Shown one piece after another: positions 7,794 to 14,306 of a stretch of DNA of 42,863 nucleotides. The position numbers and the translations under genes are program-made. A model generated the notes under the pieces. It worked only from the letters and a program-made list of their open reading frames with translations, had not been told where the DNA came from and ran no database searches. Source of the DNA: a virus. The stretch lies in the IMG/VR virus record IMGVR_UViG_3300037961_000404, positions 1-42,863 of that record; one strand, 5' to 3'. Position 1 is the first letter of the stretch. Each line of letters starts with the position of its first letter.

Positions 7794-9392
7794 TTATATT
7801 TTTTGTCCAGTTACCCAAGAGATAACTCTTTTGGTTGTTTTTGATACAGATTTAACTGTTTTGTTTTCTAAAAAATCCAATGCATCAAACTTCTTACTAA
7901 CAGGAGGTCTAGCTTTATTTATAGCATACCATAAGCCATCAAGTATGTCATCGTTCTTTCCTTTTGGAAACTGAAACATTTCATCAACTAAACTATTGTG
8001 ACTTCTTTTTATAAACATTTTTCTTCTATTTACTATTGGTGCTAGCAATGACTCTAACCTATCTTCTTTTTTTATACCGCTAGGAGGCCTAACACCTAAT
8101 GCTATGCCCGGAGCAACCTTTCTTTCTTTACCAGATAAACTATTGACAGCATCTTTTATTATACCCTGAGCACCAACATGTTCTACATTAACTCTTTTTA
8201 CAGGAGAAAACTCTCTAGCGTATTCTAGTATTTGTTCTGGCATATCATATAAAGGTATATGCTCTCTCATGTAATCAATGACATATATGTTTCTATCGCT
8301 ATCTATACCTATTACCATAATAATCTGATAGTCACTAGACTCCGTAGCTTCATAAGCTAAGTCAACACCCATGTAAATATTTACAGGTACAGCATCTTTT
8401 GTGTTTACAAGGTATGCATATCCATCCCTGCTTTCAAACTCATGGTCGTAATACTGAAGTCTGTCTGTTTTAAACTTTGCATTTTCTAGGTCTCTAGCTT
8501 CATTTAAGTATTCTTGTGCAAACTTATGTGCTAAGCCTACATCTTCAAACCTTCTTCTTATATCTAAAAGCTTTTCTTTTGAAAAGTAACTAGGCCAAAG
8601 AACGGTACCATCTGTATCTATAGCCTTATGATACATAACATCCCATGCATATCCTCTCTTATCTCTCTGTGCTTCTATATATCCATCGTATATACTTTGC
8701 AAGAATGAATCATAGTGAACTATTGTACCAATTAACCATATTGAACCTTCATTACCTTTTGAGTTTTCAAGTGCAGGTTCTACTGTTGACATAACCCATT
8801 CTTTAATCTCTCTTCTTCTGTCTGGTGTTTTTGTATTTAACTCTGATTCAAAGTCATCCAATATAATCTTAGTATATCTTAATCCTAACTGAGAACGACC
8901 ACGAAGTCTTTGAGATGTACCTTTTGCTATAACCCTATCACCTTTACTAGTTGTAAACTCTTTTTCAGTCCACTTACTTCCTTGTATGCTACCAAAGTAA
9001 TAATTAAGTGCAGGGTTTGTTTCTATGTGGTTTTGTAAATATTTAATATGGTCAATAGCCTGAGACTGCTCCTCAGCAACCCAAGCAATAAATTCTTTCT
9101 TTCCCTCTGGATTAAAGTAAAGATGGTATAGTAATGCTGTCTTAGCTAATGTAGACTTACTGTGTCCCCTAGGAAGTATAATACAGTTTCTTTTCTTAGT
9201 CTCATCTAATAGTAAGTTATTTAATTCATAGTGATATGCGGCAGGAGTTGACTTCATAAAGTCATCTGGTAAGAACAACTGACCAAAGGATATAATATCT
9301 TTTCTTGCTAACTCAAGAACTCTCTCTTTGTCAGACACATTGTTTTTGTTTATGTTTACTTTCTTAGGTTTAGGCACTCTTCTGATAACCAA
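7794..9392 (-). CDS. terL: terminase large subunit
   Basis: A 532-residue packaging motor. The ATPase half has Walker A LPRGHSKST (73-81), Walker B KIILDDFE (175-182), an adjacent GTSQRLRGRSQLG, and the coupling motif WLIGT (about 220). The nuclease half has the acidic motif MGVDLAYEATESSDYQ (about 340) and a late KNDDILDGLWYAIN (about 480-500). It cuts concatemeric DNA and pumps it through the portal. The start shown is TTG and overlaps the GGCT gene by 37 bases; a GTG 15 bases downstream is an alternative. The last sense codons (VTGQKI) end at 7797, and the portal frame follows in the same frame. Confidence 0.95.
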   Translation of the reverse strand: MVIRRVPKPKKVNINKNNVSDKERVLELARKDIISFGQLFLPDDFMKSTPAAYHYELNNLLLDETKKRNCIILPRGHSKSTLAKTALLYHLYFNPEGKKEFIAWVAEEQSQAIDHIKYLQNHIETNPALNYYFGSIQGSKWTEKEFTTSKGDRVIAKGTSQRLRGRSQLGLRYTKIILDDFESELNTKTPDRRREIKEWVMSTVEPALENSKGNEGSIWLIGTIVHYDSFLQSIYDGYIEAQRDKRGYAWDVMYHKAIDTDGTVLWPSYFSKEKLLDIRRRFEDVGLAHKFAQEYLNEARDLENAKFKTDRLQYYDHEFESRDGYAYLVNTKDAVPVNIYMGVDLAYEATESSDYQIIMVIGIDSDRNIYVIDYMREHIPLYDMPEQILEYAREFSPVKRVNVEHVGAQGIIKDAVNSLSGKERKVAPGIALGVRPPSGIKKEDRLESLLAPIVNRRKMFIKRSHNSLVDEMFQFPKGKNDDILDGLWYAINKARPPVSKKFDALDFLENKTVKSVSKTTKRVISWVTGQKI

Positions 9393-9727
9393 TCTTGTTT
9401 AGGAACTTTTTCAAACACCTTAGTTCCTTGCATAAGAGCAGGGCCAATAGTATACATCCAAGCATCTATCACCTCATCTTTCTTATAAACCTTAACAATT
9501 CTTCTTTCATAAAGACCCGTGTCTATACTTTCATATATATCATAACCTGCTATGTCTGCTTTATCTACATCCATAACCTCAACAACCATACCTTTTGCAT
9601 TCCTATCATGCAAAGCGGCAGGAAAATGCCTGTGTCCCGGAAAGACTAAAGAAAACCCATTGACACTATATGTGTCTCGTTTTCCATTTCTTAGTGTTCC
9701 GTATACTGCTAACTTATTCGTCTTCAT
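9356..9727 (-). CDS. AIG2/GGCT-like gamma-glutamylcyclotransferase
   Basis: A 123-residue protein when started at the ATG at 9727; a longer frame to 9802 runs through the upstream gene and is less likely. It has the family's N-terminal substrate loop AVYGTLRNG (7-15) and the region with the probable catalytic Glu, DIYESIDTGLYERRIVKVY (Glu66). These enzymes release 5-oxoproline from gamma-glutamyl amines, as in glutathione turnover or BtrG-type deprotection. It lies between TerS and TerL, an unusual site. Pfam amidoligase-2 proteins are known to pair with AIG2 cyclotransferases in fungi, so it may act on the product of the ligase cassette at 15.2-19.5 kb. The fold is well supported; the substrate is unknown. 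Confidence 0.8.
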   Translation of the reverse strand: MKTNKLAVYGTLRNGKRDTYSVNGFSLVFPGHRHFPAALHDRNAKGMVVEVMDVDKADIAGYDIYESIDTGLYERRIVKVYKKDEVIDAWMYTIGPALMQGTKVFEKVPKQDWLSEECLNLRK

Positions 9728-9905
9728 CAAAGTCTTCTTTAAAGTTCCAATATTCTTGTAAATCATCAATTGGAAACATTTGGTGTTCATAAAACAACTC
9801 ATATATCTCAGTTGCTATTAATTGAACATCCATATCGTTATCCAAGCTCCTATTAGAATTGTTGGCATGCTCTAAGACTTGAAGGCATATTTCGTATAGA
9901 TTCAA
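9714..9905 (-). CDS. 63-residue acidic hypothetical
   Basis: A small acidic protein (MNLYEICLQVLEHANNSNRS and an EDFDEDE terminus), probably all helical. It overlaps the end of TerS by 4 bases (ATGA type) and the start of the GGCT gene by 14 bases, so it belongs to the same coupled unit. Nothing suggests a catalytic role. It could be a small packaging accessory or a host-interaction protein. Confidence 0.6.
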   Translation of the reverse strand: MNLYEICLQVLEHANNSNRSLDNDMDVQLIATEIYELFYEHQMFPIDDLQEYWNFKEDFDEDE

Positions 9906-10657
9906 CTTTCTATTTCCTTTTTAGCTTCTGCAAGCTTTTGTGTGTTATTGCCACTTATTGCATCAAGCTGTTCACTTGAAAAACCTTGAAACAAAGTAAC
10001 AGATTCAGACTTTTTCTCTGTATCTCTCATACCAGCTATAGCAACAAGTTCTTTCAATAAAGATACTTTATCACTATCCCTAGATGCTTCTGACTCAATA
10101 ATGTCTTTCATCTTCTCAAGTATGTAAAGAGGCGTTATCTCAGCCTCATTCATTACCTTTTCTATTTCTTCTCGTATCAAACCTTGTATCCTTTTTGTAC
10201 TCATAAGTAGACCTGCATTCTTTTTAGCATGCTTTCTGCTTTTAGCAGGGAATGCTTTCATAAATGCATCTACTGTATCTTCACCCTTTGCTACATACTT
10301 AGCAAATAAAAATTCTTTTCTTGTAGGCGACTTTCTTTCTTTAACTACTTCATAAGCTGTTTTATCTTGAGCACCGAAAGAATACATGTTCTTTCTCATT
10401 GCTCCTTTCATCTTTGTTGATTTGTTGCAAACAAAGGAACCTATAACAGTTCTAATGTAATCAACATACACGTTACCTCTTTTTAAAGAACCTCTTTTTA
10501 AAACCTGACATACTTGACCATCGTCACATAGTACCCATTCTTCTAACTTTGCAGTTCTCCAATCATGATGTAATACTTGTTTTGGATACCATTCTTGAAA
10601 CTCAGTCTCATTATCAAATAGATAATAGTCTTTGTTCTTTATCTTTCTTATTTTCAC
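9902..10657 (-). CDS. terS: terminase small subunit with N-terminal extension
   Basis: A 251-residue protein two genes upstream of TerL. Residues about 108-168 match the usual small-terminase helical DNA-binding region (SPTRKEFLFAKYVAKGEDTV, then AFPAKSRKHAKKNAGLLM and IQGLIREEIEK). Residues about 170-215 are a helical oligomerisation region. The first 100 residues are an unusual extension with many aromatic and basic residues (KDYYLFDNETEFQEWYPKQV). It would recognise packaging sites and activate TerL. The ATG overlaps the phosphoesterase stop by one base. Confidence 0.8.
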   Translation of the reverse strand: MKIRKIKNKDYYLFDNETEFQEWYPKQVLHHDWRTAKLEEWVLCDDGQVCQVLKRGSLKRGNVYVDYIRTVIGSFVCNKSTKMKGAMRKNMYSFGAQDKTAYEVVKERKSPTRKEFLFAKYVAKGEDTVDAFMKAFPAKSRKHAKKNAGLLMSTKRIQGLIREEIEKVMNEAEITPLYILEKMKDIIESEASRDSDKVSLLKELVAIAGMRDTEKKSESVTLFQGFSSEQLDAISGNNTQKLAEAKKEIES

Positions 10658-11415
10658 TAAGCCTTGATAACTTTACCATCAACTGTGCTTACCCCATTTA
10701 CTATCTGATGAACAGTTACATTGAAGTTTCTGTTCTTATGAAAGTCTACAATAGCAAATGCATGTTGCCAATTATGCTGTCTGTTGCCTAACCACTCGTT
10801 AGCTTCAGCTCTCATGTCTTTCAAGCACCCTATTGACCATGCTGACTTAACCCCGTCAATATGAGTAATGGATGATTGCTGTATATCATGATGATGTCCA
10901 TACATAACATTACCGCCAAGGCGAAGCAAGTGGTTACGAGTATGATTAATCCCAGCGAAATGATGTCCGTGATAGAAATTGATTTTACCAATCTTAAGCA
11001 TCTTGCCAATCTTGTGGTACTTGTATCCACGCTCAGCAAGTTTAAGTGCATTTTTAACAAGCATATCTCTAGCCAGATACGGATTCTCCTCAACAAATCT
11101 ATTAAGCCAATCATCATGGTTCCCCTCACAGAAATGACGTTCTTTAGTTCCTGCCTTATCCAATGAAGCATCTATAATGTCCATACCTTTATTTACTTCT
11201 TTTATCTCTTCGTAAACAAAAGGTAACTGATATTCCAATGGAGGCCTTTTCTTTTTCTTCCATTGCCAATGGGACACAGACTCCCATTCACCCGTGTCCC
11301 CTAAATCAATATATATATCTGGCTTAACAAGCTCAATAGCCTTACACAATACTTTGATTGCTTTCTTGTCTTCATATGGAAAGTGCTTGTCGGGAGTAAC
11401 TATAGCTCTTTTCAC
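10657..11415 (-). CDS. calcineurin-like metallophosphoesterase
   Basis: A 252-residue protein with the full two-metal phosphoesterase set: DKH (Asp9, His11), LGD (Asp40), GNHD (Asn99, His100, Asp101), YHGHH (about 150) and YGHHHD (about 173). Family members hydrolyse phosphoesters in proteins, nucleotides or nucleic acid ends, as lambda phosphatase does. The start is GTG and overlaps the preceding small membrane-protein gene by four bases (GTGA). It sits just before the packaging genes. A role in DNA-end processing or in countering host signalling is possible, but the substrate cannot be told from sequence. Confidence 0.9.
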   Translation of the reverse strand: MKRAIVTPDKHFPYEDKKAIKVLCKAIELVKPDIYIDLGDTGEWESVSHWQWKKKKRPPLEYQLPFVYEEIKEVNKGMDIIDASLDKAGTKERHFCEGNHDDWLNRFVEENPYLARDMLVKNALKLAERGYKYHKIGKMLKIGKINFYHGHHFAGINHTRNHLLRLGGNVMYGHHHDIQQSSITHIDGVKSAWSIGCLKDMRAEANEWLGNRQHNWQHAFAIVDFHKNRNFNVTVHQIVNGVSTVDGKVIKA

Positions 11416-11522
11416 TTCATTACTCCCTTAAGCACCTTTACTAGGCATATGATAAATAATCCTTCCAAGAAAAACCATAGTTTTCCAGAAATCATTGCTA
11501 ATGTTATTAATGCTACCTTCAT
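11412..11522 (-). CDS. 36-residue single-pass membrane peptide
   Basis: A frame coding for MKVALITLAMISGKLWFFLE and then GLFIICLVKVLKGVMK. Nearly the whole peptide is hydrophobic, with one probable membrane segment and a basic end. Its ATG overlaps the stop of the metalloprotease-like gene by one base, and its TGA overlaps the GTG of the phosphoesterase by four. It therefore fits a coupled run exactly, which makes chance unlikely. The function is unknown; holin-like or membrane-anchor roles are possible. Confidence 0.65.
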   Translation of the reverse strand: MKVALITLAMISGKLWFFLEGLFIICLVKVLKGVMK

Positions 11523-11806
11523 TACTTATCTCCTCTCTTTTCCCATAATAAGTCCCCTACACCTAGTTGGAACAGTCCGTTAGCCAATGTATCAATATAA
11601 TGCTCATCTTGCTCTGCAAAGCCAGCATTGGTAAGTATAGCATGTATTGTTTCATGTATCAATGTTTCTTTCTTTCTTGAAAGTGTTTGCTCTTTGTCAA
11701 TGTTGATTACACATTCTTTCGTATTGTGCATACCTAGTACAATACCTCCCTCAACTTTCATCTCATCAACAAGTTTTACTTTGTAATGGTGTCCACCGAT
11801 TATCAT
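11522..11806 (-). CDS. HExxH zinc metalloprotease-like protein
   Basis: A 94-residue minimal gluzincin-like domain. Residues 49-56 read LIHETIHA, giving HExxH (His51, Glu52, His55), followed 10-13 residues later by acidic residues (EQDEHY) that could give the third ligand. The N-terminal half carries short strands (HHYKVKLVDEM, GGIVLGMHN). It resembles small phage proteins related to ImmA/IrrE or SprT-like folds. It is the second gene of the late unit, overlapping the Cys-rich gene by four bases. It might cut a host regulator or a virion precursor, though the target is unknown. It may also have lost catalysis. Confidence 0.75.
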   Translation of the reverse strand: MIIGGHHYKVKLVDEMKVEGGIVLGMHNTKECVINIDKEQTLSRKKETLIHETIHAILTNAGFAEQDEHYIDTLANGLFQLGVGDLLWEKRGDK

Positions 11807-12030
11807 TTGCTCTCCAATAGTTTAGTTACTGTTATTTTGTCTTGCATTCCCGGTATAACAATCTTCTCAAAGTATTCGCATCCTTTTTCAACTGAACACT
11901 TCTGACCACTTAACTTTTCAGATAACCTAAATGATAAACCTTTCTCTGTCCTAGTAAAGACACAACCGACGCATTTGCCTGCATCCCAGTTTGCACAATG
12001 TGTTCTTGCTATGTTAAGTAATTTATTCAT
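11803..12030 (-). CDS. small Cys-rich metal-binding hypothetical, first late gene
   Basis: Starting at the ATG at 12030 gives MNKLLNIARTHCANWDAGKC and a 75-residue protein. The longer frame to 12072 would overlap the -10 of the candidate late promoter, so I prefer 12030. Cys residues at CANWDAGKCVGC and KCSVEKGCEYF form two pairs suitable for zinc or an iron-sulfur centre. Similar short proteins with a CxxFxxGKCxGC pattern are familiar from marine phages, with no known function. It leads the reverse-strand unit. Confidence 0.7.
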   Translation of the reverse strand: MNKLLNIARTHCANWDAGKCVGCVFTRTEKGLSFRLSEKLSGQKCSVEKGCEYFEKIVIPGMQDKITVTKLLESK

Positions 12031-12044
12031 ATACCGTGCCTGAA

Positions 12045-12074
12045 TATATAAACATAAGTATAAATATGTCAAGA
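12045..12074 (-). promoter_or_regulatory. candidate sigma-70 promoter for the late unit
   Basis: On the reverse strand a perfect -35 TTGACA (12074-12069) is followed after 18 bases by TATATA (12050-12045). Transcription would start near 12038, a few bases before the ATG at 12030, leaving a very short leader with AGGCACGG as the only binding-site candidate. It is the best promoter-like site ahead of the entire reverse-strand gene run. Confidence 0.55.
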
Positions 12075-12100
12075 AATTAATTTATTTTAAAATAGTTCTT

Positions 12101-12130
12101 GCTTTTTGTGTACTTTGCTTAGTATATTAT
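12101..12130 (+). promoter_or_regulatory. candidate sigma-70 promoter for the early unit
   Basis: TTGCTT (12101-12106), an 18-base spacer and TATATT (12125-12130) lie in the divergent gap ahead of the first forward gene. It is back to back with the late promoter, about 27 bases away, so a bound regulator could switch both. Confidence 0.45.
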
Positions 12131-12152
12131 TAGGGACTTAAGCCCGGGAGTT

Positions 12153-12170
12153 ACTTAGTTTACTTAGTAA
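12153..12170. repeat. tandem 9-base repeat TTACTTAGT x2
   Basis: Two perfect adjacent copies of TTACTTAGT lie just downstream of the early -10, where a repressor or activator site would act. A related CTTAGTA occurs at 12119-12125, overlapping the -10, so the set may be operator half-sites. Confidence 0.5.
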
Positions 12171-12181
12171 AGAAAGAAAAT

Positions 12182-12199
12182 ATATTACTAACGTAATAT
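12182..12199. repeat. inverted repeat in early leader
   Basis: ATATTAC and GTAATAT form a perfect 7-base inverted repeat around TAAC, 14 bases before the GTG start at 12213. It could be an operator or a leader RNA hairpin that limits access to the weak ribosome site AAAGAAAGAAA. Confidence 0.5.
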
Positions 12200-12212
12200 T
12201 AAAAGAAAGAAA

Positions 12213-12449
12213 GTGGGAATATTGCTAACATCACTACTATTACTACCACAAGATGACTTAGACCTAGATAAGTTATTCAAACAAGCTAAGTGGGAAGAGA
12301 TAGCAGATGTCTTAGATAAAGGATATGAAGTAGAGAAGGTAACGAAAGTAGCTGGAGTCAGGGGAAGTGAAGCAAAAGACGAGATATTAGATTATTTGTA
12401 CTATTTAGTGGATACAAAAACAGGGGAAAAATCCATCAAAATGGACTAA
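12213..12449 (+). CDS. 78-residue early hypothetical
   Basis: The first forward gene after the divergent promoters. The GTG start gives MGILLTSLLLLPQDDLDLDK; a TTG at 12222 would give a protein three residues shorter. After the hydrophobic Leu run it is acidic and helical, with KWEEIADVLDKGYEVEKVTK and a segment VRGSEAKDEILDYLYYLVDT that looks like a small winged or helix-turn-helix module. First-expressed small phage genes often take over or inhibit host functions. No family is recognised. Confidence 0.55.
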   Translation: MGILLTSLLLLPQDDLDLDKLFKQAKWEEIADVLDKGYEVEKVTKVAGVRGSEAKDEILDYLYYLVDTKTGEKSIKMD

Positions 12450-12618
12450 GCCTAGTATATGTACCAGTTTTGTAAGAAAACGTCGTATACAGGCAAAATA
12501 TCGCCAAATAACACTACTTTAACTCCTTACCTCTACAGAATTTTTACAATATATTTTGAAAACTCTTGCATTAGGTAACTTTTCATAAGTAAATTTAGGT
12601 AACAAAAGGGTTGAGAAA

Positions 12619-12852
12619 ATGAAAACTACAATGGAAAAGGCCATGGATAACCATTGGCGAGAAGAATCAAGCTTCAAGAATATTAACGAAGCTATTAAAC
12701 TAGCAAAAAACCTCAGTATTACAGACACTATAGACGCATCTAGTAAGGTACGCTACGATTTAGCAGAAATAGTAAGTAGACTACAAAATGCAGATGAGCT
12801 AGAAATACTAGATACACCGGAATATACAGGTAATACCTTTCCTTGTAGCTAA
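12619..12852 (+). CDS. 77-residue early hypothetical
   Basis: Begins MKTTMEKAMDNHWREESSFK after a weak site AAGGGTTGAGAAA. It is mainly helical and hydrophilic, with no Cys cluster or membrane segment. The preceding 169 bases hold no gene; they contain a direct repeat TTAGGTAAC (two copies about 22 bases apart) that could be regulatory. The gene ends just before the repeat-rich region. Function unknown. Confidence 0.5.
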   Translation: MKTTMEKAMDNHWREESSFKNINEAIKLAKNLSITDTIDASSKVRYDLAEIVSRLQNADELEILDTPEYTGNTFPCS

Positions 12853-12871
12853 AATTAAAGGTAGATGGCTT

Positions 12872-12913
12872 AATAAAGTACAAGTGCCCAGCAGAGGAAG
12901 AATAAAGTACAAG
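12872..12913. repeat. 13-base direct repeat
   Basis: AATAAAGTACAAG occurs exactly at 12872-12884 and again at 12901-12913, at the left edge of the gene-free control region. A 10-base palindrome GCTTATAAGC follows at 12936-12945. Confidence 0.6.
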
Positions 12914-13044
12914 AGAACACTTAAGATGACTGCAGGCTTATAAGCGTAGCATGGTTCTTACTACCTTAAACTCCCTATTCTTAAAAAATAGCACAAATTT
13001 GTGTGTGCCTCTTATTTGCGGCATAGTCCCCCCATCGTTACCGA

Positions 13045-13084
13045 TTCGGTTTTTCGAATCTAGGTTCGATTTTTCGAATTAGTA
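13045..13084. repeat. tandem 20-base repeat (iteron-like)
   Basis: Two adjacent 20-base units, TTCGGTTTTTCGAATCTAGG and TTCGATTTTTCGAATTAGTA, share 14 of their first 15 bases. Each contains a TTCGAA palindrome. Spacing of about two helical turns places both on the same DNA face, as for initiator or repressor sites. Confidence 0.65.
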
Positions 13085-13095
13085 GTTGAATATTA

Positions 13096-13107
13096 GACTG
13101 GCCAGTC
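13096..13107. promoter_or_regulatory. 12-base palindrome GACTGGCCAGTC
   Basis: A perfect GC-rich palindrome in an AT-rich setting, 12 bases after the tandem 20-base repeat. It is a good candidate dimer-binding operator. No protein partner can be assigned. Confidence 0.5.
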
Positions 13108-13189
13108 GAAATTTAGAACGGCCTACAGGTGTAAATATACCCTATTTTTAGCAAAAATTCGATACCCCTAGAAGGCTCTAGAATGCCTC

Positions 13190-13238
13190 TAAAACGCTAG
13201 ATTATTTTTTAGCGTACCATACCCTATTTAAAACGCTA
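13190..13238. repeat. TAAAACGCTA repeats with inverted copy
   Basis: TAAAACGCTA occurs at 13190-13199 and 13229-13238, with an inverted TAGCGT at 13210-13215 between them. ACGCTA and TAGCGT can pair around a 10-base T-rich loop. The flanking ATACCCTATTT element is also duplicated, so two composite modules lie here. Confidence 0.55.
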
Positions 13239-13352
13239 AGTTCAACAATATCAACAGTTACAGGAATTGCCCCTGTAATAATCGAGGCACCTCGGCGAAA
13301 TTAGGCCTATTATTAATAAAATAAACTATTAGGATATTAAATTTATTATGTG

Positions 13353-13377
13353 TATAATAGATCAAGGCCGACGGCCT
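13353..13377 (+). promoter_or_regulatory. candidate -10 element and 5' leader hairpin
   Basis: A perfect TATAAT (13353-13358) would start RNA near 13365, exactly where a hairpin AGGCC-GAC-GGCCT (13365-13377) begins. The hairpin is followed eight bases on by a T6 run (within 13385-13391). The -35 is poor. The arrangement may be a promoter with a 5' stabilising hairpin, or a weak terminator for upstream RNA. Confidence 0.4.
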
Positions 13378-13422
13378 GTTAATTGTTTTTTGAAAAATAG
13401 CTAAATAATACAAGGAGGTATT

Positions 13423-13719
13423 ATGTCTCAAGTAGTAAATCCAACACCTAAGAAAAAACTATCTAATGTAGCTTTTAGAACGGCTCTTGTAGATAGTGGA
13501 GTTGATACCGATATTATCGAAACTCTAGTTGCGAACGCCGTAGCAAAGGGTACTGTCTCTAGTAGTTCTAGAGTAGGTAAACTAGGTTTTGCCCCCGAGT
13601 CTCTCAAGAGAAAAATCGAGGAACTAGAAGCCGAGTTCACTAGGTGTAAGGATGAATGGAACGCTAACTTACCTAGTGGTCAAACTGTTAGTAAGATTAG
13701 TATAAACTGCAATAAGTAG
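13423..13719 (+). CDS. 98-residue early hypothetical, strong ribosome site
   Basis: Begins after a near-perfect Shine-Dalgarno (AAGGAGGTATT), which marks it as highly translated. Residues about 1-45 suggest a small helical domain (KKLSNVAFRTALVDSGVDTD), and about 60-80 a short coiled coil (PESLKRKIEELEAEFTRCK). It is the first gene after the repeat-rich region, so it could encode an origin-binding or regulatory protein. No family is recognised and no catalytic motif is visible. Confidence 0.65.
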   Translation: MSQVVNPTPKKKLSNVAFRTALVDSGVDTDIIETLVANAVAKGTVSSSSRVGKLGFAPESLKRKIEELEAEFTRCKDEWNANLPSGQTVSKISINCNK

Positions 13720-13763
13720 AACGGCTAAAGTAGAACGAGCCTAGTAGAACGCTAGGCTCTTCT
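13715..13763. repeat. three AGTAGAACG repeats and a hairpin
   Basis: AGTAGAACG occurs at 13715, 13729 and 13743, spaced exactly 14 bases apart. The third lies in the loop of a perfect 8-base hairpin (GAGCCTAG 13737-13744 with CTAGGCTC 13752-13759), which can extend through AGAA/TTCT. No T-run follows, so it does not look like a simple terminator. Related TAGAACGG copies occur at 13114 and within the preceding gene near 13473. Confidence 0.55.
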
Positions 13764-13811
13764 GCTTAAACTTATGTCTAGACTTCGTATCTAGTAGATA
13801 TTACTTAGTAG

Positions 13812-14306
13812 ATGCGAATTTTATACATAACAAATAGTAGGTACAAAATGCGAGATGATATTATAGTAGATATGCAATCACCTACTCCACTCGATCTATA
13901 TAGATATAAAAGTAGTGGCGTAGTAGATATTCGTATATCTAGACAAGGTACTAGCTATACTATCAAAGTAGATGATGATTCTTTAGATAGACCTATTCTA
14001 CTAGAAGATGTTTCTATTAGTATGGTTCAAACATGGAACCTAATAGAAGTCTTCAGAGAGAAGGCGTATCAAGAGAACAAGGTAGTTAATGTCTATGATG
14101 AATATAGTAGAACTAGTTACAAGAGAATTACCCTAGCTACTACATTGAGTAGACTAGAGAAAGCAGAGGCACTAGAACGTCAAGCTAAGAGAATGGCTAG
14201 TACTCGTAGACGTATGGTAGTAGATAATACTTACCATAAGAGAAAGGGTAAGCTAGTAGACCCTAGACTTATTAGACCTATACTAAGAGAGGAGAAGACA
14301 TGGTAG
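13812..14306 (+). CDS. 164-residue basic early hypothetical
   Basis: A basic protein starting MRILYITNSRYKMRDDIIVD. The first ATG has no clear ribosome site; an ATG at 13848 is an alternative. Residues about 30-60 look like beta strands (GVVDIRISRQGTSYTIKVDD). Residues about 112-150 form a strongly basic helix (SRLEKAEALERQAKRMASTR, then RRRMVVD) that could bind nucleic acid. It overlaps the next small gene by seven bases. No family is recognised. Confidence 0.6.
   Translation: MRILYITNSRYKMRDDIIVDMQSPTPLDLYRYKSSGVVDIRISRQGTSYTIKVDDDSLDRPILLEDVSISMVQTWNLIEVFREKAYQENKVVNVYDEYSRTSYKRITLATTLSRLEKAEALERQAKRMASTRRRMVVDNTYHKRKGKLVDPRLIRPILREEKTW

Larger units (their letters stand above)
12853..13422. 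other. gene-free control region, candidate replication origin
   Basis: No plausible gene lies in these 570 bases. They hold a high density of ordered sites: palindromes CACAAATTTGTG (12992-13003) and GACTGGCCAGTC (13096-13107); a tandem 20-base repeat at 13045-13084; ATACCCTATTT twice (13137-13147, 13219-13229); TAAAACGCTA twice with an inverted TAGCGT between; small hairpins at 13260-13276 (ACAGG/CCTGT) and 13283-13294 (CGAGG/CCTCG); and an AT-rich stretch at 13306-13362 that includes TTATTAATAA. Repeats beside an AT-rich segment near replication genes are what an origin looks like. An operator-rich promoter region is the other reading. Confidence 0.5.

Noticed and set aside
7796-9392. Programmed readthrough making a TerL-portal fusion
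   Set aside because: A fused motor-portal protein would be without precedent and no readthrough context or pseudoknot is evident; a non-standard portal start is simpler.
9728-9802. N-terminal extension of the GGCT-like protein up to 9802
   Set aside because: The added residues lie within the preceding 63-residue gene in another frame and precede the conserved N-terminal strand; the ATG at 9727 fits the family length.
13060-13080. GGTTCGATTT resembling a tRNA T-arm in the repeat-rich region
   Set aside because: No acceptor, D or anticodon arm can be folded around it; it is part of the tandem 20-base repeat.
12853-13422. CRISPR-like array because of regular repeats
   Set aside because: Repeats are only two or three copies, directly adjacent or short, with no unique spacers of constant length.
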